Source: Pachypanchax playfairii (lineage: Eukaryota > Chordata > Actinopteri > Cyprinodontiformes > Aplocheilidae). Taken from it: 64,000 bases of DNA. How positions within the stretch are numbered: the stretch's first letter is position 1; every line of letters begins with the position of its first letter. The stretch spans positions 1,526,566 through 1,590,565 of the forward strand of contig SSNP01000106.1 in NCBI GenBank assembly GCA_006937955.1, read 5' to 3'. The notes under the pieces were generated by a model. The model made no database searches and was not told the origin of the DNA. It was given only the letters and a program-made list of their open reading frames with translations. This document shows positions 42,093 through 52,912 of the stretch, one piece after another. The position numbers and the translations under genes were made by a program.

Positions 42093-45052
42093 GGAGCCTC
42101 CCACATCTCCTCCAGACCTGTTCCGGGTACCCACCTGTTATCATGACCTGGGACAGGTCTTCAGTAAAGAGCAGGCCGTTACATTGCCTCCTCATCGTCC
42201 ATACGACTGTGCCATAGACCTCCTCCCTGGGGCCCCGTTACCCTCGGGCCGCCTGTTCAGCCTCTCCCGCAAGGAGCGGGAGGCGATGGAGGACTATATA
42301 AGGGACTCGTTAAAAAATGGACTCATCCGGCCGTCTTCCTCACCAGTGGGCGCAGGCTTCTTCTTTGTGGAGAAGATAGATAAGAGCCTGCGCCCCTGTA
42401 TTGATTACCGCAGACTCAACAACATAACTGTAAAAAATAAGTACTCTCTCCCTCTCTTGTCTTCAGCAATCGAGCCTGCACAACAAGCCAAGGTCTTTAC
42501 CAAGCTCGATCTCCGCAACGCTTATCACCTGGTGCGTATAAGAGAGGGAGACGAGTGGAAGACGGCATTCAAGACCCCAATCGGCCACTTCGAGTACTTG
42601 GTTATGCCGTTTGGGCTCACTAACGCTCCTGCAGTGTTTCAGCACTTAATCAATGACGTTTTAAGAGACTTTTTAAATAAGTTTGTCTCTGTGTACCTGG
42701 ATGACATTCTCATCTTCTCCCCAGATATGAAGACTCACCAGGCCCACGTTCGACAGGTTCTCCAGCGGCTGCTGGAGAACCGATTATTCGTCAAGGCTGA
42801 GAAGTGCGAATTCCATGTGTCCTCTGTTACCTTCCTAGGCTTCATCCTGGAAGGAGGACGCGTCCGGCCAGATCCCGCTAAGACGAAAGCGGTGGAGGAT
42901 TGGCCGGTTCCCCAGTCTAGGAAGGAGTTACAGAGGTTCCTGGGATTCGCCAACTTCTACAGGAGATTCATCAAAGGTTTTAGCACAATCGCCGCACCAC
43001 TCACTGCACTAACCTCCACCAAGGTTCATTTTCAGTGGAGTCAGGCGGCGGAGGATGCCTTCCGGGAAGTGCAGCGACGGTTCACCCAGGCACCAGTGCT
43101 CGCTCACCCCGACCCCTCCGTCCAATTCATGGTGGAAGTGGACGCATCCGACGTCGGGGTTGGAGCTGTGCTTTCCCAGCGCGATACGACGGACGGTAAA
43201 TTGGACCCTTGTGCTTTCTTTTCCAGGCGGTTCACCTCAACCCAGCAGAATTACGACATCGGTGACCGAGAGCTCCTCGCGATCAAGCTGGCGCTGGAGG
43301 AGTGGCGTCACTGGCTGGAGGGTACTGAACTCCCGGTCATCATCTGGACAGATGATAAGAACCTGGAGTACATACAAGCCGCCAAAAGACTCAACCCCCG
43401 TCAATACCGCTGGTCACTGTTTTTCTCACGTTTCAACTTAAATATCTCTTACAGACCTGGATCCAAGAATGTAAAACCCGACGCGCTATCCCGGGTGTTT
43501 CTCCACGACGACCCTCCGGCCCAGCCGACCTCCATCCTGCCCTCCTCCTGCGTGGTGGCCTCGGTCACCTGGGAGATCGAGCGGGCGGTTCGCGCCACGC
43601 ACCAACGCGAACCGGACCCAGGGGGTGGACCGCCGAACCGGACATATGTTCCTGCAGCCGTCCGAGCATTAGTCCTGCGCTGGGGGCACACGTCCCGCCT
43701 GTCGTGTCACCCCGGAGTCAGCCGCACTATCGAGCTGCTCCGGTGGTACTTCTGGTGGCCGTCGCTAAACAAGGACGTGAAGGACTACGTCGCCGCCTGC
43801 TCCACCTGTACAAGGAACAAGTCGTCTCACCAACCACCAGCAGGTCTTCTCCAACCATTATCCATCCCCTCCAGACCCTGGTCCCACCTGTCGTTGGATT
43901 TCGTCACTGGTCTTCCCCCATCAAACGGCAAGTCTGTGATTCTCTCCATCATCAATAGATTCTCTAAATCATGCCATTTGGTTGCACTGTCCAAACTTCC
44001 TTCTGCACAGGAAACAGCGAAGTTGCTAGTACAGCATGTGGTCAGACTCCATGGCATCCCAGCAGAGATCTTATCCGACAGGGGACCACAATTCATCACA
44101 CGGGTCTGGAGGGACTTCTGTGCAGCCATCGGGTCCAAATCAAAGCTCACTTCCGGATATCACCCGCAAACAAACGGTCAGTGTGAGCGACTTGATCAGA
44201 CCTGCTTCGGTGTGTGTGCTCGTTAAACCCCACCTCCTGGTCACTGCATCTCCCGTGGGTCGAGTATGCGCACAACACGCACGTCTCCACTGCTACCGGA
44301 TTATCCCCCTTCGAGGTATGTCACGGTTTCCAACCCTCTCTCCTCCCAGACTCTCACCCGGATCCTCTTATCTCCTCTGTGCAGGGCCATCTTCGCAAGG
44401 TACGACGAATATGGACCGTTACCCAGAACGCCCTCCAGAGGACGGCCGCCCAGAATAAACGTCGGGCGGACAAGAAGAGGATCCCCACACAGTGGGTCAG
44501 AGAGTCTGGCTGTCGGCCCAGGACTTCCCCTTCAAGGCAGCCAACAGGAAGTTGGCTCCGAGGTTCCTGGGCCCGTACGAAGTGGAAGCCGTGATCAGCC
44601 CCACAACTGTCTGCCTCAGGCTGCCCACAAACTTTAGGATTCACCCAGTGTTTCACGTCAGCCAGCTCAAGCCCGTGCACACCAGTCCCCTCAACACTGA
44701 CACACCGCCCCCTCCGCCCCGAATCATCGATGGACATCCCGCCTTCACCGTGCGTAGGATCGTGGGAGTCTGTCCTCAGGGTCGTGGGCGTCAGTACCCC
44801 GTGGACTGGGAGGGATACGGCCTCGAGGACCGGTCTTGGATTACCCGGTCCGCCATACTCGACCCGACCCTCATCACGGACTTCGAGAGATCTGCCGCAT
44901 CCACTTCATCATCAGTTGCCACCACCTCCACCATCCGTGCCAGGCCCTCCTCGCCCCCGTCCTCCGCCCCGTCTCAGTGTAGGGCCCCTACTAACCGTCT
45001 GCTTTTTTCAGGTGTGGGGTCTCTGGGTCGGCTGCCAGGAGGCGTCCGTTAA
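42093..45052 (+). pseudogene. G2 pol: RT, RNase H, integrase, chromodomain (frameshifts)
   Basis: The main frame (42184-44226) includes RT with YLDD at 42694-42705, RNase H (VDASDVGVGAVLSQR, IWTDDKN), the integrase HHCC region and the D,D part of its core (LDFVTGLP, SDRGPQF), breaking after NGQCERL at about 44195 where roughly 20 bases are missing. Two further frames continue: 44214-44510 (VEYAHNTHVSTATG) and 44492-45052, with FRIHPVFHVSQLK and an undamaged chromodomain (YPVDWEGYGLEDRSW, LITDF) that would steer integration towards modified chromatin. It ends at a TAA at 45050-45052. Confidence 0.92.
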
Positions 45053-45064
45053 GAGGGGGGGTAC
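45053..45064 (+). promoter_or_regulatory. G2 polypurine tract
   Basis: GAGGGGGG then TAC immediately before the 3' LTR; equivalent to the G-run of G1. Confidence 0.85.
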
Positions 45065-45922
45065 TGTCAGGATCACTGCTGCTGGTGGGTGGTGTGCTGT
45101 ACTAATTGTCTTGCAGGGAGTGGCAGCAGGATCATCAGTGGAACCAGGTGTGGATCATTACCCAGCTCAGGAGAGCTGGGTACTTAAGCAGAGGAGGAAC
45201 AAGAGACAGATGCCAGTTTGTTCCACTAGATTTCGTGGTAACAGAGTGGCCAGTATTATTATACAGACGTGAGCTGAATCTGCAGTAGTTTAACCTGCCT
45301 TCTCTTCCTTTTGTGCCTAGCCCGTATCCAGGAGCGATTCTCCGGATCGTTGTGCCTCAGCGTGGTTGTGTACCCGCCTATCGAGAGGACTGGCTTCCAC
45401 ACGGATGGTTCTAGAGCCTGGTTGCTGGATCACGCAACCCGCTCTCTCCCCTGGCTCCCTGTCTGTCTCTGTCTCCTCTGGATCCACACCTTCCCGGTCT
45501 GCGTGCTGCTGTCACCCCTGCTGGATCGACGCAGACACAGACAGCACCCGGACCCGGATCAACTACAAGAACCCGGACAGTCTGGATCACCACCCCCGCG
45601 GCAGCATCTCTGGATCCCTCCTCACAGCAAGACGCACAAACCGTCACCGTGAGTTTAACGAGCACGATCCCCGCACACCGCAAGCTGGTTCACAGACTGT
45701 CACTAACCTCTCTCTCTCCACAACCCAGGACCGTTCCTGTCACATACGGACCTGTCCTGAGTTCCGCAGACGAGCACAGTTTTCCCAGTTGTTGTATATA
45801 TTTCACTGTAAATATTAAACGCTGTTTCAACTGCAAAGAACTGTTTCCTCGCTCGTGTGTGTCTGGTGTTTAGGTCACCTCTGGAGCTCGCAAACAAACC
45901 ACCTGGTATCAGAACCATGACA
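45065..45922 (+). repeat. G2 3' LTR (858 bp)
   Basis: Same length and ends as the 5' LTR; about 16 substitutions by eye, mostly transitions. Followed by the ATCAG duplication. Confidence 0.95.
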
Positions 45923-46379
45923 ATCAGAATCTGAGCTGCTTCCTTCTGACCAGAAGTCATCAGCTTCTCCCTCTCTGCCTGAATCAGCATCGTCAAGTAT
46001 CTGAAGCACTTTTAGTGCCTGTTTCACCAACATCCTTTATCCAAAACTATCCATTTTATCATCTATTTTAGATGGGAAAGCCTGTAACCAGAGTGAGCGA
46101 GTTAGAATGTCGGTTGCTATGCAACGGTGACACTGTCACTCATCCGTGGGAAGAATTTACAACAATAGAGCTCTATTGTTTACGTGTTATATAGATGGGA
46201 GATAAAGGTATAAACAACCAGATTTATTTTTTGATATTGTATTTTATTGAAATAATAGCATGAAAATAAAGGATATACATAAATAGGAAAAGTCAGGGAG
46301 CAAAAACCATGTGTGATCAGTGGAACTAAAGTTACTCCACTTTAAAATATGAAAACCGTCAAATTGACAGAGTTCCAGT

Positions 46380-46742
46380 GTTAATGTAACTAAATCATCC
46401 CGTTGGGGTTCTTCTAGATGAGAAAGTTTCTCATCTAGATACAGATGCCTCAGAATTTTTAAGACGTGGGCTCACAGCACCCGTGGGTTGTAACTATCGC
46501 TTTCTCAGAGCTGAGAGGTACTGTGACAGCACTGGCTGCGCACACCGGGACATCACAGCTTAACTCAGCATAGGGGGACCCTGAGCAGGATAATACATGT
46601 TTAGCATGCGACATGTTCTGAGGGTGTCTTAATTACATATGCCAACTCACCCACTTTATGACTAACAGTAAAAGAACCTTTTGGATTTCTTTAGCCAGCC
46701 TATTTGCCTCACGGAGCCTGCACTGGAACATCTTAATGTACT
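46380..46742 (-). pseudogene. G3 integrase C-terminus and linker to RT
   Basis: Read leftwards: QYIKMFQCRLREANRLAKE, a typical post-core integrase segment, then decayed sequence and LSHLEEPQRDDLVTL, a segment that in this element type precedes RT. It joins the integrase piece on the far side of the L2 LINE. Confidence 0.65.
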
Positions 46743-46858
46743 GCGAGGCATCAGCGTGTTTTGTCCCACATCGGTTAAGACCACAGAGGGTCAAGACCTG
46801 CGAGTCTACCTGCGCGAGTCCACCGAGCAAAGTAATTACAAACCACTACACAGACACC

Positions 46859-49756
46859 ATGTGCAAAACACACATCCCAGTCATAGTTGGGCACAGACCT
46901 CGCCGCACTCTCTATAGACAACGTAATCCGCACAGCCTCATCCAGCCCATGGCGTGTCGGGCTGCCACATCCTCCGTTACCCTCGGCCTCTGGAACTGTC
47001 AGTCCGCAGTTAACAAAGCAGAGTTCATCAGTTCTCTGCCGCACCGCTCCGATATACAGGTCCTAGCCCTGACCGAGACCTGGATTCGTCCTGACAACAC
47101 AGCAACACCAGCTGCCCTCTCTTCTAATGCAGAATTCACACACACTCCTCGTCCTGCTGGGCGAGGAGGCGGTACAGGCATCCTGATTTCCAAAATGTGG
47201 ACATTTTTCTCCTTGCAAACCACTACTACCTGCTCCTCATTCGAATTTCATGCAGTACGAATCTCTAAGCCCGTCGCTGCCTATGTTTTGGTTATTTACC
47301 GCCCTCCGGGAGGCAACATGGAGCAATTTATGGATGAACTGGACACAATCATATCCGACATTCCGGATGACAACTCTCCTATAATTGTCATGGGCGACAT
47401 GAACATTCATATCGACAAAACACAAGCTCATAACTTTCTGGCGCTGGTCCACTCCTTCAATCTCAATCTGGTCCAGACTCCCCCAACGCACAGAGCTGGC
47501 AACACACTGGACCTGGTACTGACCAGAAACTGCACTGCAGGTAACGTGCAAGTCACACCGCTGCACCTCTCAGACCACTTCCTGATTAAATTCAGCATCT
47601 CCGTCCCTCACGTACCTAACACAAAAGCAAAGACTGTATCCTACCACAGAAACCTTCAATCTCTCAGTCCCTCACAGCTATCGGAGCATGTCTACTCCTC
47701 CCTCCCTTCCCACTCAGTGCTCTCAACTCTGCCTGTAAATGAGGCAACAGAGACCCTCTGCTCCTCACTAGCTTCTTCTCTGGACAAAGTCTGCCCTCGT
47801 GTGTCAAAGCTGGCCGCCCGGCAGCGTCCTAGTCCGTGGCTCACAGACACTCTGAGGAATCAAAGAGCTGGTCTGAGAGTAGCTGAAAGGAAATGGCACA
47901 AATCCAAAAATCTCTTTAACTTGTCCGAATACCAGCAAAAGCTCTCTAGCTTCACATCCTGCTTAAAGGCTGCCAAGATAGCTTTTTACCTAAACAAAAT
48001 CCAGAACGCTCCTAACATGGGAAAACTGTTCAAGACATTCAATACTCTTCTCCGTCCTCCACCTGCTCAGCCACCCACCGAGCTGACTGCAGACATGTTC
48101 GCCACCTACTTCACCGACAAAATCGCCTCCATTGAAAATCAGTTTTCTGAGCCTGACCATCCCAGTCTGGTCCATCCTTCCTCCGGTCAATCACTCTGTT
48201 CCTTCCGCTTACTGAATGAGGACGAAGTCTCCCAACTCATAGTGGAATCGAATCCAACCACGTGTCCTCTGGATCCGATTCCTACAGATATCCTGCAGAG
48301 CATTCTTCCTGCCGTCAAACCTGCAATAACCCACATTATCAACTCTTCCATGAAAACTGGTGTCTTTCCTTCAGTTTTCAAGCAAGCCACTGTCACTCCG
48401 CTGCTGAAAAAACTGTCGCTCGACCCGGCCCAGGTAGAAAACTACCGGCCAGTCTCACTCGTACTGTTCATGTCCAAGATCCTAGAGCAAGCCGTTTTCA
48501 CTCAAGTCTCACAGTTCCTCCATGACAACGACCTACTTGATCCATATCAATCAGGCTTTACGCGAGGCCATTCCACTGAAACCGCTCTTCTCTCAGTTGC
48601 AGAGTCACTATGGGTTGCCAGATCGGCTGGTCTCTCCTCAATACTCTTACTCCTCGACCTGTCTGCTGCTTTCGACACCGTCAACCACCTCATTCTCCTC
48701 TCGACGCTATCTAAGCTTGGCATCTCGGGGCCGGTCCTCTCATGGTTCACCTCGTACCTTGCGGAAAGATCTTTCAGAGTCTCGTGGCATGGACAGATGT
48801 CCAGTCTGCATGAGCTGGCAACGGGTGTTCCACAGGGCTCGGTCCTTGGTCCTCTCCTCTTCTCTTTATACACCACCTCATTAGGCGAGATCATTCGCTC
48901 CCATGGCTTCTCCTACCACTGCTACGCTGACGACACTCAGCTCCTCCTCTCCTTCCCTCCAGACGATATCTCCGTCTCAATGCGGATATCTGCCTGCCTC
49001 TCAGATATCTCGGCGTGGATGAGGGATCGCCACCTTCAGCTTAATCGGTCCAAAACTGACCTCATTGTCCTGCCAGTAACTCCTTACCTCCTCAGATAAG
49101 CGTGCAGCTTGACTCCATCACACTGATCCCCAAAACCTCCGCCAGAAACCTTGGTGTCATACTGGACAACCAGCTGTCCTTCAAGGAGCAGGTTAACTCC
49201 GTAGCTCACTCATGTCAATTCGCTCTTTACAACATCAGGAAAATCAGAGCCTTCCTGACAGACCACACCACACAGCTTCTGGTCCAAGCCCTGGTCTTGT
49301 CCCGCATCGATTACTGCAACTGTTTGCTGGTCGGTCTTCCGGCGTCCTCGGTTAAACCTTTGCAGATGATTCAGAACGCAGCAGCACGTCTGGTCTTCAA
49401 CCAGCCCAAGAGGGCTCATGTCACTCCGCTGCTTATTTCTCTGCACTGGCTTCCAGTTGCAGCACGCATCAAATACAAAGCTCTGCTTCTGGCTTACCGG
49501 ACTAACACACACAGCTCCTACTTACCTTCACTCCTTCATCCAAAGCTACATTCCCACGCGTCAGCTACGCTCAGCCGCTTAAAGACGCCTAGCGCTTCCA
49601 CCACAACGTGGCATGAGATCATGTTCCAAACTCTTCTCCTCTGTTATCCCCCGATGGTGGAATGACCTACCAAACGCGGCCCGATCCTCAGAGTCGGCAG
49701 CTACTTTTAAGAGCAGACTTAAGACTCACCTCTTTAAAGAACACTTTCAGTCTTAA
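46859..49756 (+). pseudogene. L2 ORF2: endonuclease and reverse transcriptase (frameshifts)
   Basis: From the ATG at 46859 the frame runs 747 codons. The AP-type endonuclease shows LALTETWI, VMGDMNIHID, and a terminal LSDHFLIKF. The RT has PISL-like ENYRPVSLV, GFTRGHSTETAL, LLDLSAAFDTVNH, GVPQGSVLGPLLF and YADD at 48923-48934. A one-base frame change near 49085-49098 ends this frame after TPYLLR; the C-terminal region continues in another frame (ARNLGVILDNQL, SRIDYCNCLL, SLHWLPVAARI) and shifts again near 49510 before a terminal KEHFQS stop at 49754-49756. Only a few lesions, so a relatively recent copy. Confidence 0.92.
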
Positions 49757-49800
49757 TGAGGAATTGATTTATGATAGCGAATTGGAAGTTTATCTCTACA

Positions 49801-49830
49801 AAGAAAAAAAAAAAAAAGAAAAAAAAATTT
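49801..49830 (+). repeat. A-rich run in L2 3' UTR
   Basis: A run of A broken by two G residues; also present (inverted, as T-run) in the copy at 54930-54943. Confidence 0.8.
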
Positions 49831-50003
49831 GATACACTTGATGTATCAGCGTCAGAATTAAACTGGACTCCAAACAGTCCACCTCCTTATATTGTTTCCT
49901 TCTCTTTGATTTCTTGCTTGTATGTTCTCTAAATGTAAGTCGCTTTGGATAAAAGCATCTGCTAAATGACAGTAGTAGTAGTATTAGTAGTAGTAGTAGT
50001 AGT

Positions 50004-50190
50004 ACTGGTTTACAGAGGGCTTTCTAGTCTCAGGAGTTTGGGCAACGCGCTCTTTCAGGGCCGGCAATGGACCTCTGGGTGTATGCCCAAAAACCAATAG
50101 TGCAGGACTATACCCTAACGACTGCTGCCTAGCCTCACGAGCGGCAACAAAATACTGAGTCCGCAAGTCTTCCTCAATCCACTTCTGCCA
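50004..50190 (-). pseudogene. G3 integrase core fragment
   Basis: LGYSPALLVFGHTPRGPLP is the characteristic segment just after the catalytic Glu of gypsy integrases. The frame continues to KPSVNQ at the L2 junction and resumes at 46742. Upstream the sequence changes to MITE-C near 50190-50216, so the catalytic residues are missing. Confidence 0.8.
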
Positions 50191-50215
50191 TTAAAAACCT
50201 TGGTAAATTCCTTTC

Positions 50216-50679
50216 TTGCATGTATTTCTCCAAATGTTTACATCATTACTACCAGTTAGCATCCTTGTAATAGCGCACTTCTTCTTCTTCTTTTACCACA
50301 TTCAGAACTCCCTAATAGTAATCTATAGCACCCTCTGCCAATACATTTGCATTGTAGGCTGTGTTGATCCAGGGGCTGGAGATGGATTTGGACACAGCCA
50401 TAATCTGTCATGGATGGGCCCGATATGTGCCCGCTCATGGCACCGGAACTGTGACAGAGTGACGTAAAACACGTCACTATGTTATAGGTCAGTCAGTTTC
50501 CAGGAGTGAGTGGAGTAGCTGCTCAGAGCACAGGATGGAGGAGGATTACTGAGAAATGCATAATTCCCTGAGAAATGTATTAAGCCAAAAACCACCCTGG
50601 GTTTTTTAATAAGGAAACAGCATCACAACATGGTTAAAATCTCCAAAAAGTGATTTTGCATGATATAGGACCTTTAAGG
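50216..50679 (+). mobile_element. MITE-C, right half
   Basis: Ends GATTTTGCATGATATAGGACCT followed by TTAA (50678). Its last ~110 bp match 38330-38425. The left half is not here; start is approximate. Confidence 0.6.
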
Positions 50680-50722
50680 AAACACATGCACACGCACAGT
50701 TTCCCAGTAAAACTAAATATAC

Positions 50723-52310
50723 AGTGGTGCAAAAAAGTATTTAGTCAGCCACCAATTGTGTAAGTTCTCCCACTTAAAAAGATCAGAGAGGCCTGTAATT
50801 TTCATCATAGGTATACCTCAACTATGAGAGACAAAATGTGGAAAAAAAAATCCAGAAAATCACATTGTCTGATTTTTAAAGAATTTGCAAATTATGGTGG
50901 AAAATAAGTATTTGGTCACCTACAAACAAGTAAGATTTCTGGCTTTCACAGACCTGTAACTTCTTTAAGAGGCTCCTCGGTCCTCCACTCGTTACCTGTA
51001 TTAATGTCACCTGTGTGAACTCGTTATCAGTATAAAAGACACCTGTCCACAACCTCAAACAGTCACGCTCCAAACTCCACTATGGCCAAGACCAAAGAGC
51101 TGTCAAAGGACACCAGAAACAAAATTGTAGACCTTCACCAGGCTGGGAAGACTGAATCTGCAATAGGTAAGCAGCTTGGTGTGAAGAAATCAACTGTGGG
51201 AGCAATTATTAGAAAATGGAAGACATACAAGACCACTGATAATCTCCCTCGATCTGGGGCTCCACGCAAGATCTCACCCCGTGGGGTCAAAATGATCACA
51301 AGAACGGTGAGCAAAAATCCCAGAACCACACGGAGGGACCTAGTGAATGACCTGCAGAGAGCTGGGACCAAAGTAACAAAGGCTACCATCAGTAACACAC
51401 TACGCCGCCAGGGACTCAAATCCTGCAGTGCCAGACGTGTCCCCCTGCTGAAGCCAGGACACGTCCAGGCCCATCTGCGGTTTGCTAGAGAGCATTTGGA
51501 TGATCCAGAAGAGGATTGGGAGAACATCATATGGTCAGATGAAACCAAAATAGAACTTTTTGGTAGAAACTCAACTTGTCGTGTTTGGAGGGGAAAGAAT
51601 GCTGAGTTGGATCCAAAGAACACCATACCTACTGTAAAGCATGGGGGTGGAAACATCATGCTTTGGGGCTGTTTTTCTGCAAGGGGACCAGGACGACTGA
51701 TCCGTGTAAAGGAAAGAATGAATGGGGCCATGTATCGTAAGATTTTGAGTGAAAACCTCCTTCCATCAGCAAGGGCATTGAAAATGAGACGTGGCTAGAT
51801 CTTTCAGCATGACAATGATCCCAAACACACTGCCCGGGCAACGAAGGAGTGGCTTCGTAAGAAGCATTTCAAGGTCCTGGAGTGGCCTAGCCAGTCTCCA
51901 GATCTCAACCCCATAGAAAATCTCTGGAGGGAGTTGAAAGTCCGTGTTGCCCAGCGTCAGCCCCAAAACATCACTGCTCTAGAGGAGATCTGCATGGAGG
52001 AATGGGCCAAAATACCAGCAACAGTGTGTGAAAACCTTGTGAAGACTTACAGAAAACGTTTGACCTCTGTCATTGCCAACAAAGGCTATATAACAAAGTA
52101 TTGAGATAAACTTTTGTTATTGACCAAATACTTATTTTCCACCATAATTTGCAAATAAATTCTTTAAAAATCAGACAATGTGATTTTCTGGATTTTTTTT
52201 CCTCATTTTGTCTCTCATAGTTGATGATGAAAATTACAGTCCTCTCTGATCTTTTTAAGTGGGAGAACTTACACAATTGGTGGCTGACTAAATACTTTTT
52301 TGCCCCACTG
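50723..52310 (+). mobile_element. Tc1-A copy 3 (1588 bp)
   Basis: TA at 50721-50722 and 52311-52312 flank inverted ends CAGTGGTGCAAAAAAG and CTTTTTTGCCCCACTG. The unbroken target TAAATATACATGGACC is preserved at 38464-38479. Confidence 0.95.
51082..52104 (+). pseudogene. Tc1-A transposase with amber at codon 239
   Basis: Same 340-codon frame as 12976-13998, almost identical in sequence. TAG at 51796-51798 replaces the Trp239 codon, five residues before the second catalytic residue D244, and the next codon is Ile for Val. The rest of the frame (FQHDNDPKHT, NPIENLW) is open to the TGA at 52102-52104. The truncated product would retain the DNA-binding domain and the first catalytic Asp, so it could bind the ends but not cut. 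Confidence 0.95.
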
Positions 52311-52319
52311 TACATGGAC

Positions 52320-52912
52320 CAAATATGAACAATTCAAAACTACAAAGAACAGAAACCAACTCACAGGGGAAAACTACAATAAAAGATGTAGTTTTCAGTT
52401 GAGATCATGAATTATATTTATGAACAATATCTCATTCAGTAAATGAAATTTGAGGATTACAGTTGGAAATTTAATTGTTTCCTGGAACATTTCTAAAGAT
52501 CAATCTGTACTATTGCTCTCAAATTCATAAATGCAATGAGAATTTGAATTGGAATCAAATAACATTTGCCTTGGAGTTACCTGGTACATATAGTTTTAAT
52601 TGCAACCGAGGAAGTTAACTATCGTTACACCTCTCGTTTCTAAGACGTTAGCACAGAACTCAACTCATAATTAACATAATGTTCTAGCCTATCTACCAAT
52701 ATATGTAATATAGGTTGTACGGAATCTTTGTTAGACAGATAGGCCTATAACTTTACGTTACTTATGAGTTGAGTTCTGCGTTTTCTGTGCATCAATCTTT
52801 TCTGTTAATAGAAACATAATACTATGCTTTTATGTACCTACCTCGATTGTAAGATTGCGTCTAGGATAAGTAGGGATTACATGCGTTAACTTCTCTGCTT
52901 ATTTCATTTCAG
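52320..52912. other. Unassigned AT-rich stretch upstream of the MADF-like exons
   Basis: Earlier exons of the gene at 52913 should lie here or further left, but I find none. A GAACTCAACTCATAA and TTATGAGTTGAGTTCTG pair (52655 and 52765) forms an inverted repeat of about 15 bp. Confidence 0.4.

Larger units (their letters stand above)
39691..45922 (+). mobile_element. G2: complete sushi-like Ty3/gypsy retrotransposon (6.2 kb)
   Basis: Two 858-bp LTRs flank gag, protease and pol, and ATCAG lies on both sides (39686-39690 and 45923-45927), a perfect 5-bp target duplication. A chromodomain closes pol, and a self-priming-type primer site follows the 5' LTR, both features of the Tf1/sushi group of chromoviruses. 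By eye the LTRs differ at about 16 positions, so the insertion is recent, yet the coding region has a stop and several frameshifts. Confidence 0.96.
39659..46033 (-). pseudogene. Acidic Ser-rich N-terminal frame, split by G2 (piggyBac-like?)
   Basis: From an ATG (complement of 46031-46033) the frame reads LKVLQILDDADSG and an acidic EADDFWSEGSSS segment to the G2 insertion at 45923, and continues at 39690 with ESEDK to a TAG at 39659-39661. An ALxLLxD opening followed by an acidic Ser/Asp-rich region is common at piggyBac transposase N-termini, and TTAA elements abound here, but 44 codons are too few for proof. The DDD domain is absent. Confidence 0.35.
39026..46355. mobile_element. Unnamed element X inside G3, containing G2
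   Basis: Removing G2 leaves about 660 bp (39026-39690) plus about 430 bp (45928-46355) between two G3 parts that should adjoin. I could not find inverted ends I trust. A minus-strand N-terminal frame crosses the G2 site (next entry). Its nature is inferred from the gap in G3, not from a recognised boundary. Confidence 0.45.
46743..50003 (+). mobile_element. L2-type LINE, nearly full length (3.3 kb)
   Basis: TACTG occurs at the left junction and again after the (GTA)n tail at the right, a likely target duplication. The 3' end has GTCGCTTTGGATAAAAGC and ATCTGCTAAATGAC followed by GTA repeats, the canonical L2 end in fish. It interrupts the G3 integrase. A second, 3'-only copy lies at 54771-55348. 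Confidence 0.92.
36764..50190 (-). mobile_element. G3: Gmr1-like Ty3/gypsy element, heavily interrupted
   Basis: On the minus strand, from right to left, the recognisable pieces are integrase (50190-50004 and 46742-46640), an integrase-RT linker (to about 46355), the RT start (39025-38483), the rest of RT and RNase H (38329-37600), a polypurine tract and an LTR. Integrase before RT, and RNase H followed directly by the LTR, is the reverse of ordinary Ty3/gypsy and the order described for Gmr1-like elements of deuterostomes. Later insertions are an L2 LINE, an unnamed element containing G2, a 153-bp insert and half a MITE. Gag, protease and the 5' LTR were not found. Confidence 0.78.
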
